A DNA stretch of 64,000 bases from Duganella sp. sic0402 (GTDB lineage: Bacteria > Pseudomonadota > Gammaproteobacteria > Burkholderiales > Burkholderiaceae_D), in assembly GCF_019219065.1 (NCBI RefSeq), contig NZ_JAHUWK010000008.1:234686-298685 (forward strand), in the 5' to 3' direction. Both the position numbers and the translations under genes were made by a program. Positions 15,358 to 22,863 of this stretch are shown here, piece after piece. The first letter of the stretch is position 1. Every line of letters starts with the position of its first letter. Under the pieces are notes generated by a model. It saw only the letters and a program-made list of their open reading frames with translations. It made no database searches and had not been told where the DNA came from.

Positions 15358-16167
15358 ATGAATATAAACCAAGCCACGGCGCCTAGCCTGTCCGCGTCTG
15401 CCATCGCCGCGCATTGCGCGACCTCCGCCACCCATGTGGCGATTGAAACCGTCGCCGAAACCGGTTCCACCAACGCCGACCTGCTGGCGCGCATCGGCAG
15501 TCTGCCAGGCCCGCTGCTGCGCATCGCCGGCAACCAGACTGCGGGCCGTGGCCGAGCCGGCCGCAGCTGGCTGTCCAAACCCGGCGCCGCGCTGATGTTT
15601 TCGCTGGCCTGGCCATTCAAGGGACCGCTACACAAGATGTCGGGCCTACCGATGGCGGTGGGTGTGGCGCTGGCGGAAACCATCGGCTCGCTCGGCGTAC
15701 CGGTGCAAATCAAATGGCCCAACGACCTGCTGCGCGACGGTGCCAAGCTGGCCGGCATCCTGGTCGAGACGCAGAAAACCAATGACGCCATCTGGGCCGT
15801 GATCGGCTGCGGCATCAACCTGCTGATGCCGGACGAACTGGAAACGCAGATCGGCCGCGAGGTGGCCAGCGCACCATGGCTGGCGCAAATGGACCGCAAT
15901 CAATTGATGGCCGCCCTGCTCAGCCGCCTGGCTGCCGTGCTGGCGGAATTTGACGACACCGGCTTCGCGCCGTTCACCGAGCGCTGGAACGCGCTGCATG
16001 CCTGGCAAGGCATGGAGGTGGTGCTGCTGGACCAGGGCGAGGTAACGCAGCAAGGCCGCGCCGCCGGTGTCGACGCCATCGGCCGGCTGCTGCTCGACAC
16101 CGACGCCGGCCGTGTGGAAATCCTGTCCGGCGACGTGTCGCTGCGCTTATCTGGAGCACAACCATGA
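15358..16167 (+). CDS. birA: biotin--[acetyl-CoA-carboxylase] ligase, no repressor domain
   Basis: A 269-residue group I biotin protein ligase. The ATP/biotin loop is AGRGRAGRSWLSKPGAALMF (about residues 60-80), followed by KWPNDLL and KLAGILVE. It attaches biotin to the BCCP subunit of acetyl-CoA carboxylase. The winged-helix domain of E. coli BirA is absent, so it should not regulate the bio operon. The ATG at 15358 is 2 bp after the SDR stop; in-frame upstream starts would lie inside the SDR gene. The 3' end overlaps coaX by 4 bp (ATGA). Confidence 0.93.
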   Translation: MNINQATAPSLSASAIAAHCATSATHVAIETVAETGSTNADLLARIGSLPGPLLRIAGNQTAGRGRAGRSWLSKPGAALMFSLAWPFKGPLHKMSGLPMAVGVALAETIGSLGVPVQIKWPNDLLRDGAKLAGILVETQKTNDAIWAVIGCGINLLMPDELETQIGREVASAPWLAQMDRNQLMAALLSRLAAVLAEFDDTGFAPFTERWNALHAWQGMEVVLLDQGEVTQQGRAAGVDAIGRLLLDTDAGRVEILSGDVSLRLSGAQP

Positions 16168-16907
16168 TATTACTGATCGACGCCGGCAACACCCGCGTCA
16201 AATGGGCGCTGGCCGCGCCGGGCGCGCAACTGGGCGCTTGGACCGCCAGCGGCGCCGCCACCCACGCCGACATGCCGCAACTGGAACTGGCCTGGTGCGA
16301 AGCCGCGTCGCTGCACGGAATTCGGCGCATCGTGATCGCCAACGTCGCCGGCAATGCGCTGCGCGTGCAGCTGGAATACGTGCTGCAACGCTGCCTGCCC
16401 GACGTCACACCGGACTGGTTTGCCTCCGTGCCGGCGCTGGCCGGCGTCACCAATGGCTACAGCAATCCGGCGCAGCTGGGCTGCGACCGTTTTGCCGCCG
16501 CCATCGCCGGCCATGCGCTGGCGCCAGACGCGCCGGTCATCGTGGTCAACTGCGGTACTGCCACCACCATCGACGCGGTGACGGCGGACGGCGTGTTCCT
16601 GGGCGGGATGATCCTGCCGGGACTGGGCCTGATGGCCAGTTCGCTGGCGCGCAACACCGCGCAGTTGCCGCAGATCGCGCAAGACGGTAAGCTGCCGGAC
16701 GGATTCGCCGACAACACCGACGACGCCATCTTGAGCGGCATCCTGGCCGCGCAGAGCGGCGCCATCGAACATGCCTGCGCCGCGCACCACGGCGCTGCCT
16801 GCATCATCTCCGGCGGCGCCGCGCCATATATTGCGCCGATGCTGAAAGTACCGTACCGTATCGTTGAAAACATTGTGCTGATCGGGCTGCATGCCGCCGC
16901 CAACTAA
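16164..16907 (+). CDS. coaX: type III pantothenate kinase
   Basis: A 247-residue CoaX that carries out the first step of coenzyme A synthesis. The phosphate-1 motif LLIDAGNTRVKWAL is at the N-terminus. The family motifs YSNPAQLGCDRFAA (pantothenate binding) and VVNCGTATTIDAV (phosphate-2) follow, with the C-terminal ISGGAAPYI. The birA-coaX overlap is typical of betaproteobacteria, where the two are sometimes fused. Such kinases need a monovalent cation and are not inhibited by CoA. Confidence 0.95.
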   Translation: MILLIDAGNTRVKWALAAPGAQLGAWTASGAATHADMPQLELAWCEAASLHGIRRIVIANVAGNALRVQLEYVLQRCLPDVTPDWFASVPALAGVTNGYSNPAQLGCDRFAAAIAGHALAPDAPVIVVNCGTATTIDAVTADGVFLGGMILPGLGLMASSLARNTAQLPQIAQDGKLPDGFADNTDDAILSGILAAQSGAIEHACAAHHGAACIISGGAAPYIAPMLKVPYRIVENIVLIGLHAAAN

Positions 16908-16917
16908 GGAACGCCTC

Positions 16918-17595
16918 GTGCTGAAGTTTATTTTCTGGTCCCTGCTTGCCGTGAATGCCGTGCTGTTCGCGTATGGACGCGGCTATCTGGGACACTTCAG
17001 CGGCAACGAGCGCGAGCCGGAGCGCCTGCTCAACCAGCTGAACGCCAACAAGCTGGCCATCATCAGCGCCGAGAAAGCCCATCACGCGGCGGAAGCCAGC
17101 GCCGTGGCCGAAGCCAAGCCGGCGCCGCAAATGCAGGCCTGCGTGGAAATCGGCAGCTTCGTGCTGGCCGACGCACGCCGCTTCGAGGCACAGCTGGAGA
17201 CGCTGAAACTGGGCGACCGCCAGTCGCGCCACAATCTGCCGGGCACCGAGGTATCGAGCTATATCGTTTATATTCCCTCGCAAGGCAGCAAGGAAGCCGC
17301 AGACAAGAAAGCCGGTGAATTGCGCGGTCTCGGCGTCACCAACTACTTCATCATGTCCGACAATTCTCCGCTGCGCTGGGGGATTTCGCTGGGCGTGTTC
17401 AAGACCGAAAACGCGGCGCAAAACCAGCTGGCCATGCTGATGAAGCAAGGCGTGCGCTCGGCGCGCGTGGCGCCGCGCATGAGCGGCAGCAAGCTGCTGG
17501 CGTTCCAGTTCCGCGACGTCGACACCGACCTCAAAGCCAAGCTGGAGAAAATCCGCGCCGGCTATGCCAACGCCGATCTCCGCAACTGCAAATAA
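16918..17595 (+). CDS. SPOR-domain protein
   Basis: About 225 residues. One N-terminal membrane helix (LKFIFWSLLAVNAVLFAYG), a charged linker, then a SPOR domain (CVEIGSFVLADARRFEAQL to RVAPRM, about residues 75-195). I choose the GTG at 16918, which sits 10 bp after the coaX stop with AAGGA in front; an ATG at 16891 would overlap coaX. The gene probably belongs to the birA-coaX transcript. SPOR domains bind glycan strands stripped of stem peptides, so a role in cell-wall division or remodelling is likely. The stop abuts the rlpA stop directly. Confidence 0.8.
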   Translation: MLKFIFWSLLAVNAVLFAYGRGYLGHFSGNEREPERLLNQLNANKLAIISAEKAHHAAEASAVAEAKPAPQMQACVEIGSFVLADARRFEAQLETLKLGDRQSRHNLPGTEVSSYIVYIPSQGSKEAADKKAGELRGLGVTNYFIMSDNSPLRWGISLGVFKTENAAQNQLAMLMKQGVRSARVAPRMSGSKLLAFQFRDVDTDLKAKLEKIRAGYANADLRNCK

Positions 17596-18732
17596 TCAGC
17601 GCTGCACCACGATGGGCTTCAGGCCCAGCGACGACGGCAGCGCCTGCGCCGCCTGTTGCGCCTCCTGGCGGCTGGCGAATGGTCCGCCGAACAACCGGAA
17701 CACCGAACCGCCCTGCACCACTTCCATCAGATTGAATTTGCTACCCAGCTTGCTGCGCATCGCTTCGGCGTTTTCCGCGCGCGAGTAGGCGCCTAGTTGC
17801 AGGTAAAAGCCGCCGGTAGCGGCTTCGGTATTCGGTGCCGCGTATTCGGCTGGCGCGCGGTCGGCCAGCATCAGCGCTTCGATATCCTTCGGTGCGCCGC
17901 TGGCCGGTGCGGCCGGTGTCAGCACCAGCGGCGTGTCGATCATTTTCGCGGTGACCGTCGGCGTTGGCGCTGAGCTACCAGGCTCCGACGACGGCAGGCG
18001 CTCCTTGGGCTGCGCCGTCAGGCGCGGCTTGGTGCTGCCGGACAGGCCTTCGCGGGTGGCCAGCATACGCTCGATTTCTTCCGGCAAAATGCGTTCGATC
18101 TTCAGCTCGTGGCTGCCCTTGCCCAGCAAGCCGAGTTTCAGCGCCGCCGTGTACGACACGTCGATGGCGCGGTTGGCGTGGAACGGTCCACGATCATTGA
18201 TGCGCACCACCACGGTGGCGCCGCTGACCATATTGCTCAAGCGCGCGTAGGAAGGAATCGGCAGCGTCGGATGCGCGGCGGTCATCTTGTACATATCGTA
18301 CAGCTCACCGGACGAGGTACGCTGTCCATGGAATTTCTTGCCATACCAGCTGCCAATGCCGATCTGCGTGTACGGCTCCTCATTGGTGATCGGCGTATAG
18401 GTTTTACCGAACACCACATAGGGACGGTTGGAGCGCGGCAGCAGCGGATCGTTGCGCACATCGGCGTCCGGCGTATCGGCCAGGTTGGACGGCGGAGAAT
18501 CGCCCGGACCATCGTCCTGGTAATAGCCGCCGCGCCCGGAGTTTGCCGGCGGCAGCACTGGCAGCGACGGATCGGTCTTCTTCACGGTCGGCGGCTTGAT
18601 CACCGGCGATGGAATCTGCACCGGGCGCGGCGTGCGCTCCGCCACCGGCGCGGTGCCGCAGCCGACCAGCACCAGCGCCGCCGCCATCGCCGACAGATTC
18701 AGCAGACGCCTATCTTGCCGGCGCATTCGCAT
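17596..18732 (-). CDS. rlpA: septal ring lytic transglycosylase RlpA, lipoprotein
   Basis: About 378 residues. The N-terminus (RRLLNLSAMAAALVLVGCG) carries a lipobox ending in Cys. The RlpA double-psi beta-barrel lies at about residues 125-215 (GIGSWYGKKFHGQRTSSGE, then VVVRINDRGPFHANRAIDVS), with the catalytic Asp in NDRGPF and the conserved His in KKFHG. A SPOR domain closes the protein (FYLQLGAYSRAENAEAMRSK). It cleaves naked glycan strands. Starts at 18732 or 18726 both overlap the end of mrdA copy 1, so it is translationally coupled to that gene. The longer reading frame further upstream is mrdA in another frame. Confidence 0.9.
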   Translation of the reverse strand: MRMRRQDRRLLNLSAMAAALVLVGCGTAPVAERTPRPVQIPSPVIKPPTVKKTDPSLPVLPPANSGRGGYYQDDGPGDSPPSNLADTPDADVRNDPLLPRSNRPYVVFGKTYTPITNEEPYTQIGIGSWYGKKFHGQRTSSGELYDMYKMTAAHPTLPIPSYARLSNMVSGATVVVRINDRGPFHANRAIDVSYTAALKLGLLGKGSHELKIERILPEEIERMLATREGLSGSTKPRLTAQPKERLPSSEPGSSAPTPTVTAKMIDTPLVLTPAAPASGAPKDIEALMLADRAPAEYAAPNTEAATGGFYLQLGAYSRAENAEAMRSKLGSKFNLMEVVQGGSVFRLFGGPFASRQEAQQAAQALPSSLGLKPIVVQR

Positions 18733-20629
18733 CCTCTTTGTCCTGTAGTTCCACGTTGCCCTTATCCTTCTCTGACGGGCGTTTGCCCAGCAGGTAATAA
18801 TCCAGCGCCTTGCGTGTGATCGGCGCGGCTTCCGCACCGCCCATGCCGGCATTTTCCACCACCATGGCCAGCACGATGCGCGGCTTGTCCACCGGCGCAA
18901 ACGCGGTGAACAGCGCGTTGTCGCGCAGGCGCTCGGCCAGCTTGGCGGCGTTGTACTTCTCGCCTTTTTTGATCGACACCACCTGCGCCGTGCCGGTCTT
19001 GCCGCCTATCGTATAGCCGGCGTTGCCGAACACCCGATAGGCGGTGCCGCCCGGTTCACTGGTCACGCCGACCATGGCGTTTTTTACAAAATCGATATTC
19101 TCCTGCTTGAGCGGGATGCGGTAGCTTTGCTGCGCCACCGTCAACTTGCGCGCGCGCGAGGTACTATCCTCGACCATCTTCACCAGATGCGGCTTCATGA
19201 CCACGCCGTTATTAGCAAGATTGGCAACAGCGTGCGCAATCTGCAAAGGCGTGTAGGCATTCAGGCCGGACCCGTTTGAAACCGAGATAGTATCACCACC
19301 GACCCAGCGTCCCGCCGCACCTTTGAAGCGACGCCGTTTCCACTCGGGCGAAGGCAGCACGCCGGTCTTTTCATTTTCCAGATCGATGCCGGTCTTTTCG
19401 CCAAAGCCAAACGGCTGCATGAAGTCGTGTATGGCCTGGATGCCCATGTCATTACCCAGCGCATAGTAGTAGGTATTGCAGGACACGATGATGGACTTGC
19501 GCATATCGACCGAACCATGGCCGCCGACCACGTCGTCGTTGAAGCGGTGATTACCCAGCACGAAGTAGCCGGGATCATAGGTCACCTGCGACGGCGTGCG
19601 CTTGCCCAGCTCCAGCGCGGCCAGCGCCATGAAAGGCTTGAAGGTCGATCCCGGCGCGTAGGTGCCGGACAGCGGGCGGTTGATCATCGGCCGGTCCGGC
19701 GAGTTGTTCAGCTCATCCCAGCTTTGCGTATCGATGCCGTCAACGAACAGATTCGGATCGTAGCCGGGCCGCGAGACGTAGGCCAGGATGTCGCCAGTCT
19801 CAGGCTCGATGGCGACAAAAGCGCCACGGCGCTTGCCGAACGCTTCTTCGACGATTTTCTGCAATTCGATGTCGATCGACAGTATCAGGTTGCTGCCCGG
19901 CTTGGGCGGGGTGCGCGACAGTGTGCGCACCGCGCGGCCGCCGGAAGTTTTTTCCACTTCCTCGTAACCGGTCTGCCCGTGCAGCAGCTTCTCATAGCTT
20001 TTCTCCAGGCCTTCCTTGCCGATATGGTCGGTGCCGCGATAGTTGGCTGCGTCGTCGCTATCATCCAGCGCATCCGCCTCGGCGCGGCTCACGCGGCCGA
20101 TATAGCCGATGACATGCGACGCGGTTTCACCCAGTGGATACTGGCGGAACAAGCGTGCCTGCACTTCGACGCCGGGAAAGCGGAAATGCTGGGCGGTGAA
20201 GCGCGCCACTTCCTCGTCGCTGAGGCGGGTGCGCAGCGGTACGCTCTCGAAGCCCTTGGCGTCGTCCAGCAGCTTCTTGAAACGGCGGCGGTCGCGCACG
20301 TCGATCTCCACCAGCCTTGAAAGCTGATTGATGGTGTCGTCCAGCGAGGCTTCCAGCTTGGACGGCGTAATCTCCAGCGTGTAGGCCGAATAGTTACTCG
20401 CCAGGACCACGCCGTTGCGGTCCAAAATCAGCCCGCGGTTCGGCACGACGGGCACCAGCGAGATACGATTCTCCTCTGCCTTGACGGCAAAGGTTTCGTG
20501 CTGGATCACCTGCAGCCACACGAAACGCGCCAGCAGCAGGAAGAAGCATACGAACACCAGCGCGCCGAGCACCGTGACGCGCAGGCGGAATTCGCGCATC
20601 TCCACTTCATTATCTTTAAACTCGGTCAT
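18710..20629 (-). CDS. mrdA: penicillin-binding protein 2, distal copy
   Basis: A 639-residue class B PBP that cross-links peptidoglycan during elongation. One N-terminal membrane helix (LRVTVLGALVFVCFFLLLARF) is followed by the PBP dimer domain and then the transpeptidase, with SxxK as GSTFKPF near 326, SxN as SCNTYYY near 383 and KTG as GGKTGTAQ near 541, all intact. It is highly similar to the copy at 22864-24921 (most blocks near identical by eye), but its C-terminal tail ends at about 25 residues after LLGKRP, whereas the other copy has some 70. It overlaps rodA copy 1 by 4 bp and rlpA by about 20 bp. Confidence 0.95.
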   Translation of the reverse strand: MTEFKDNEVEMREFRLRVTVLGALVFVCFFLLLARFVWLQVIQHETFAVKAEENRISLVPVVPNRGLILDRNGVVLASNYSAYTLEITPSKLEASLDDTINQLSRLVEIDVRDRRRFKKLLDDAKGFESVPLRTRLSDEEVARFTAQHFRFPGVEVQARLFRQYPLGETASHVIGYIGRVSRAEADALDDSDDAANYRGTDHIGKEGLEKSYEKLLHGQTGYEEVEKTSGGRAVRTLSRTPPKPGSNLILSIDIELQKIVEEAFGKRRGAFVAIEPETGDILAYVSRPGYDPNLFVDGIDTQSWDELNNSPDRPMINRPLSGTYAPGSTFKPFMALAALELGKRTPSQVTYDPGYFVLGNHRFNDDVVGGHGSVDMRKSIIVSCNTYYYALGNDMGIQAIHDFMQPFGFGEKTGIDLENEKTGVLPSPEWKRRRFKGAAGRWVGGDTISVSNGSGLNAYTPLQIAHAVANLANNGVVMKPHLVKMVEDSTSRARKLTVAQQSYRIPLKQENIDFVKNAMVGVTSEPGGTAYRVFGNAGYTIGGKTGTAQVVSIKKGEKYNAAKLAERLRDNALFTAFAPVDKPRIVLAMVVENAGMGGAEAAPITRKALDYYLLGKRPSEKDKGNVELQDKEDANAPAR

Positions 20630-21738
20630 CCGCGCACTTCCCTTGCATGCCGCTGGATACTCATCAAGATACCGCCGCCCAGGCCCAGCGTCATCAGCGC
20701 GGTGCCGCCGTAGCTCATGAACGGCAGCGGTACGCCGACCACCGGAATAATCCCGCTTACCATGCCCATGTTGACGAAGGCGTAGGTGAAGTAAATCATG
20801 GTGATGGCGCCGGCCAGCAGGCGCGTGAACAGCGTCGGGGCATTCAGCGTGATGCTCAGGCCACGCCAGATCAGCAGCAGGTAGAGCAGCATCAGCACCA
20901 GGTTGCCGACCAGCCCGAACTCCTCCGAGAACACGGCAAAAATAAAGTCGGTGGTGCGTTCAGGGATGAATTCCAGGTGGGTCTGGGTGCCGTGCGTCCA
21001 GCCCTTGCCGGTCACGCCGCCGGAACCGATGGCGATCATCGACTGGATGATGTGGAAGCCTTTGCCCAGCGGGTCGTGATAAGGATCGATCAGCGTCAGC
21101 ACGCGGTCGCGCTGATAGTCATGCATGAAGGTCCACAACACCGGCAATGCGCCGGCGGCGACTGCAAACAAGGCGCCCAGCGCCTTCCACGACAGGCCGC
21201 CGAGGAAGATCACGCTGGCGCCGGCCATGGTCACCATCATGGCAGTGCCCAGGTCAGGCTGGCGCGCGATCAGGGCGGCCGGTATCGCCAGCAGCACAGC
21301 GGCGGTGATATACGTGCGCCAGTTGACGTGGCCTTGCTCGCGCTGGAAGAACCAGGCCAGCATCAGCGGCATGGCGATCTTCATCAGCTCCGACGGCTGG
21401 ATCTGCGTGCCCACATACAGCCAGCGGCGCGAGCCGCCCTTGATGATGCCGAACAGCGCCACCGCCACCAGCAGCGCAACGCCGATCGCATATGCCGGCA
21501 CCGCCAGCCGCATCATCATCTGCGGTGGAATATTCGCCACCAGCCATAGCACCAGCACTGCCGCCGCGATATTGCGCAGCTGGTCCCACACCTTGCCGGG
21601 AATGGCGATGCCGGCCGAATACAGCGTGACCAGCCCCACCGACAGCAGCGCCGCGATGATCAGCGCCAGCGGCGCATCGAACACCATCACGTAGGGGCGC
21701 AGGTGCTGCCACCACGTACGGCCATCCGCAAGGCCCAT
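20626..21738 (-). CDS. rodA: RodA peptidoglycan glycosyltransferase, distal copy
   Basis: A 370-residue SEDS polymerase with about ten membrane helices. Conserved SEDS stretches include GGSRRWLYVG, QPSELMKIAMPLMLAWFFQ, RQPDLGTAMMV and FIPERTTDFIFAVFSEEFGLVGN; the catalytic Asp of SEDS proteins is in the RQPDLGT loop. It polymerises glycan strands with PBP2. It is clearly paralogous to, and the same length as, rodA at 21738-22850. The start codon overlaps the stop of that copy (TGATG), and its own stop overlaps mrdA copy 1 (ATGA). Confidence 0.95.
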   Translation of the reverse strand: MGLADGRTWWQHLRPYVMVFDAPLALIIAALLSVGLVTLYSAGIAIPGKVWDQLRNIAAAVLVLWLVANIPPQMMMRLAVPAYAIGVALLVAVALFGIIKGGSRRWLYVGTQIQPSELMKIAMPLMLAWFFQREQGHVNWRTYITAAVLLAIPAALIARQPDLGTAMMVTMAGASVIFLGGLSWKALGALFAVAAGALPVLWTFMHDYQRDRVLTLIDPYHDPLGKGFHIIQSMIAIGSGGVTGKGWTHGTQTHLEFIPERTTDFIFAVFSEEFGLVGNLVLMLLYLLLIWRGLSITLNAPTLFTRLLAGAITMIYFTYAFVNMGMVSGIIPVVGVPLPFMSYGGTALMTLGLGGGILMSIQRHAREVRG

Positions 21739-22850
21739 CAGGTCTGCACCAGCTTGCGGTGCCGCTGGATACTCATCAGGATGCCGCCGGCCAGGCCCAG
21801 CGTCACCAGCGCGGTGCCGCCATAGCTCATAAACGGCAAGGGCACGCCCACTACCGGCAGGATGCCGCTGACCATGCCCATGTTGACGAAGGCATAGGCG
21901 AAGTAAATCATGGTCATCGCGCCAGCCAGCAGGCGGGTGAACAGATTCGGTGCGTTCCCGGCGATCATCAGGCCGCGGCCGATCAGCAGCAGGTATAGCA
22001 CCATCAGGATCAGATTGCCCACCAGGCCGAATTCTTCTGAATAGACGGCGAAGATAAAGTCGGTGGTGCGCTCGGGGATGAATTCAAGGTGGGCCTGCGT
22101 GCCATGCGTCCAGCCCTTGCCGGTGATGCCGCCCGAGCCAACGGCGATGGTGGACTGGATGATGTGGAAGCCCTTGCCCAGCGGGTCGGTGGTCGGATCG
22201 ATCAGCGTCATCACGCGTTCGCGCTGGTAGTCGTGCAGCACCGACCAGATCACCGGCAGCGCGGCGGCGCCGGCCAGCAGCAAGGCCACCAGCGCTTTCC
22301 ACGCCAGGCCGGCCAGGAAGATCACGCTGAAGCCGGCCGCCACCACCAGCAGCGCCGTGCCCAGGTCCGGCTGGCGTACCACCAGGCCGACCGGTACCGC
22401 CAGCAGCAGCGCCGCGACGCCGAACGATTGCCAGTTGAGGTGGCCGGAGCGGTTCTGAAAATACCACGCCAGCATCAGCGGCGTGACGATCTTCATGAAT
22501 TCCGACGGCTGGATATCAATCCCGACGTGCAGCCAGCGCCGCGCCCCCAGCTTGATGATGCCGAACAGCGCCACGCACACCAGCAGGAACACCCCGGCCG
22601 CATAGGCCGGCACGGCAATCCGCATCATCATCTGCGGCGAGATATTCGACACCACCCACATCACGAAGAAGAACAGCACGATGTTGCGCATGTGGTCTTC
22701 CATCTTGCCGGGAATGCCGATGCTGGCCGAGTACAGCGTGATCATGCTGACCGTCAGCAGCATGATGAGGATAGCCGTCAGCGGTCCGTCGAAGACGGTG
22801 AAGTAAGGCCGCATGCGACGCCACAGCGAGCGTCTTTCATGGATGCGCAT
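21738..22850 (-). CDS. rodA: RodA peptidoglycan glycosyltransferase, proximal copy
   Basis: A 370-residue SEDS polymerase that starts MRIHERRSLWRRMRPYFTVF. SEDS hallmarks include GARRWLHVGIDIQPSEFMKI, RQPDLGTALLV, WTHGTQAHLEFIPERTTDF and GVPLPFMSYGGTALV. I take the ATG at 22850, 13 bp after the mrdA copy 2 stop; the much longer frame upstream is only the Arg/Pro-rich shadow of mrdA. Both RodA copies keep the catalytic loop, so both could be active. This copy occupies the usual mreBCD-mrdA-rodA position. Confidence 0.95.
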   Translation of the reverse strand: MRIHERRSLWRRMRPYFTVFDGPLTAILIMLLTVSMITLYSASIGIPGKMEDHMRNIVLFFFVMWVVSNISPQMMMRIAVPAYAAGVFLLVCVALFGIIKLGARRWLHVGIDIQPSEFMKIVTPLMLAWYFQNRSGHLNWQSFGVAALLLAVPVGLVVRQPDLGTALLVVAAGFSVIFLAGLAWKALVALLLAGAAALPVIWSVLHDYQRERVMTLIDPTTDPLGKGFHIIQSTIAVGSGGITGKGWTHGTQAHLEFIPERTTDFIFAVYSEEFGLVGNLILMVLYLLLIGRGLMIAGNAPNLFTRLLAGAMTMIYFAYAFVNMGMVSGILPVVGVPLPFMSYGGTALVTLGLAGGILMSIQRHRKLVQT

Positions 22851-22863
22851 GGTCTGATAGTCC

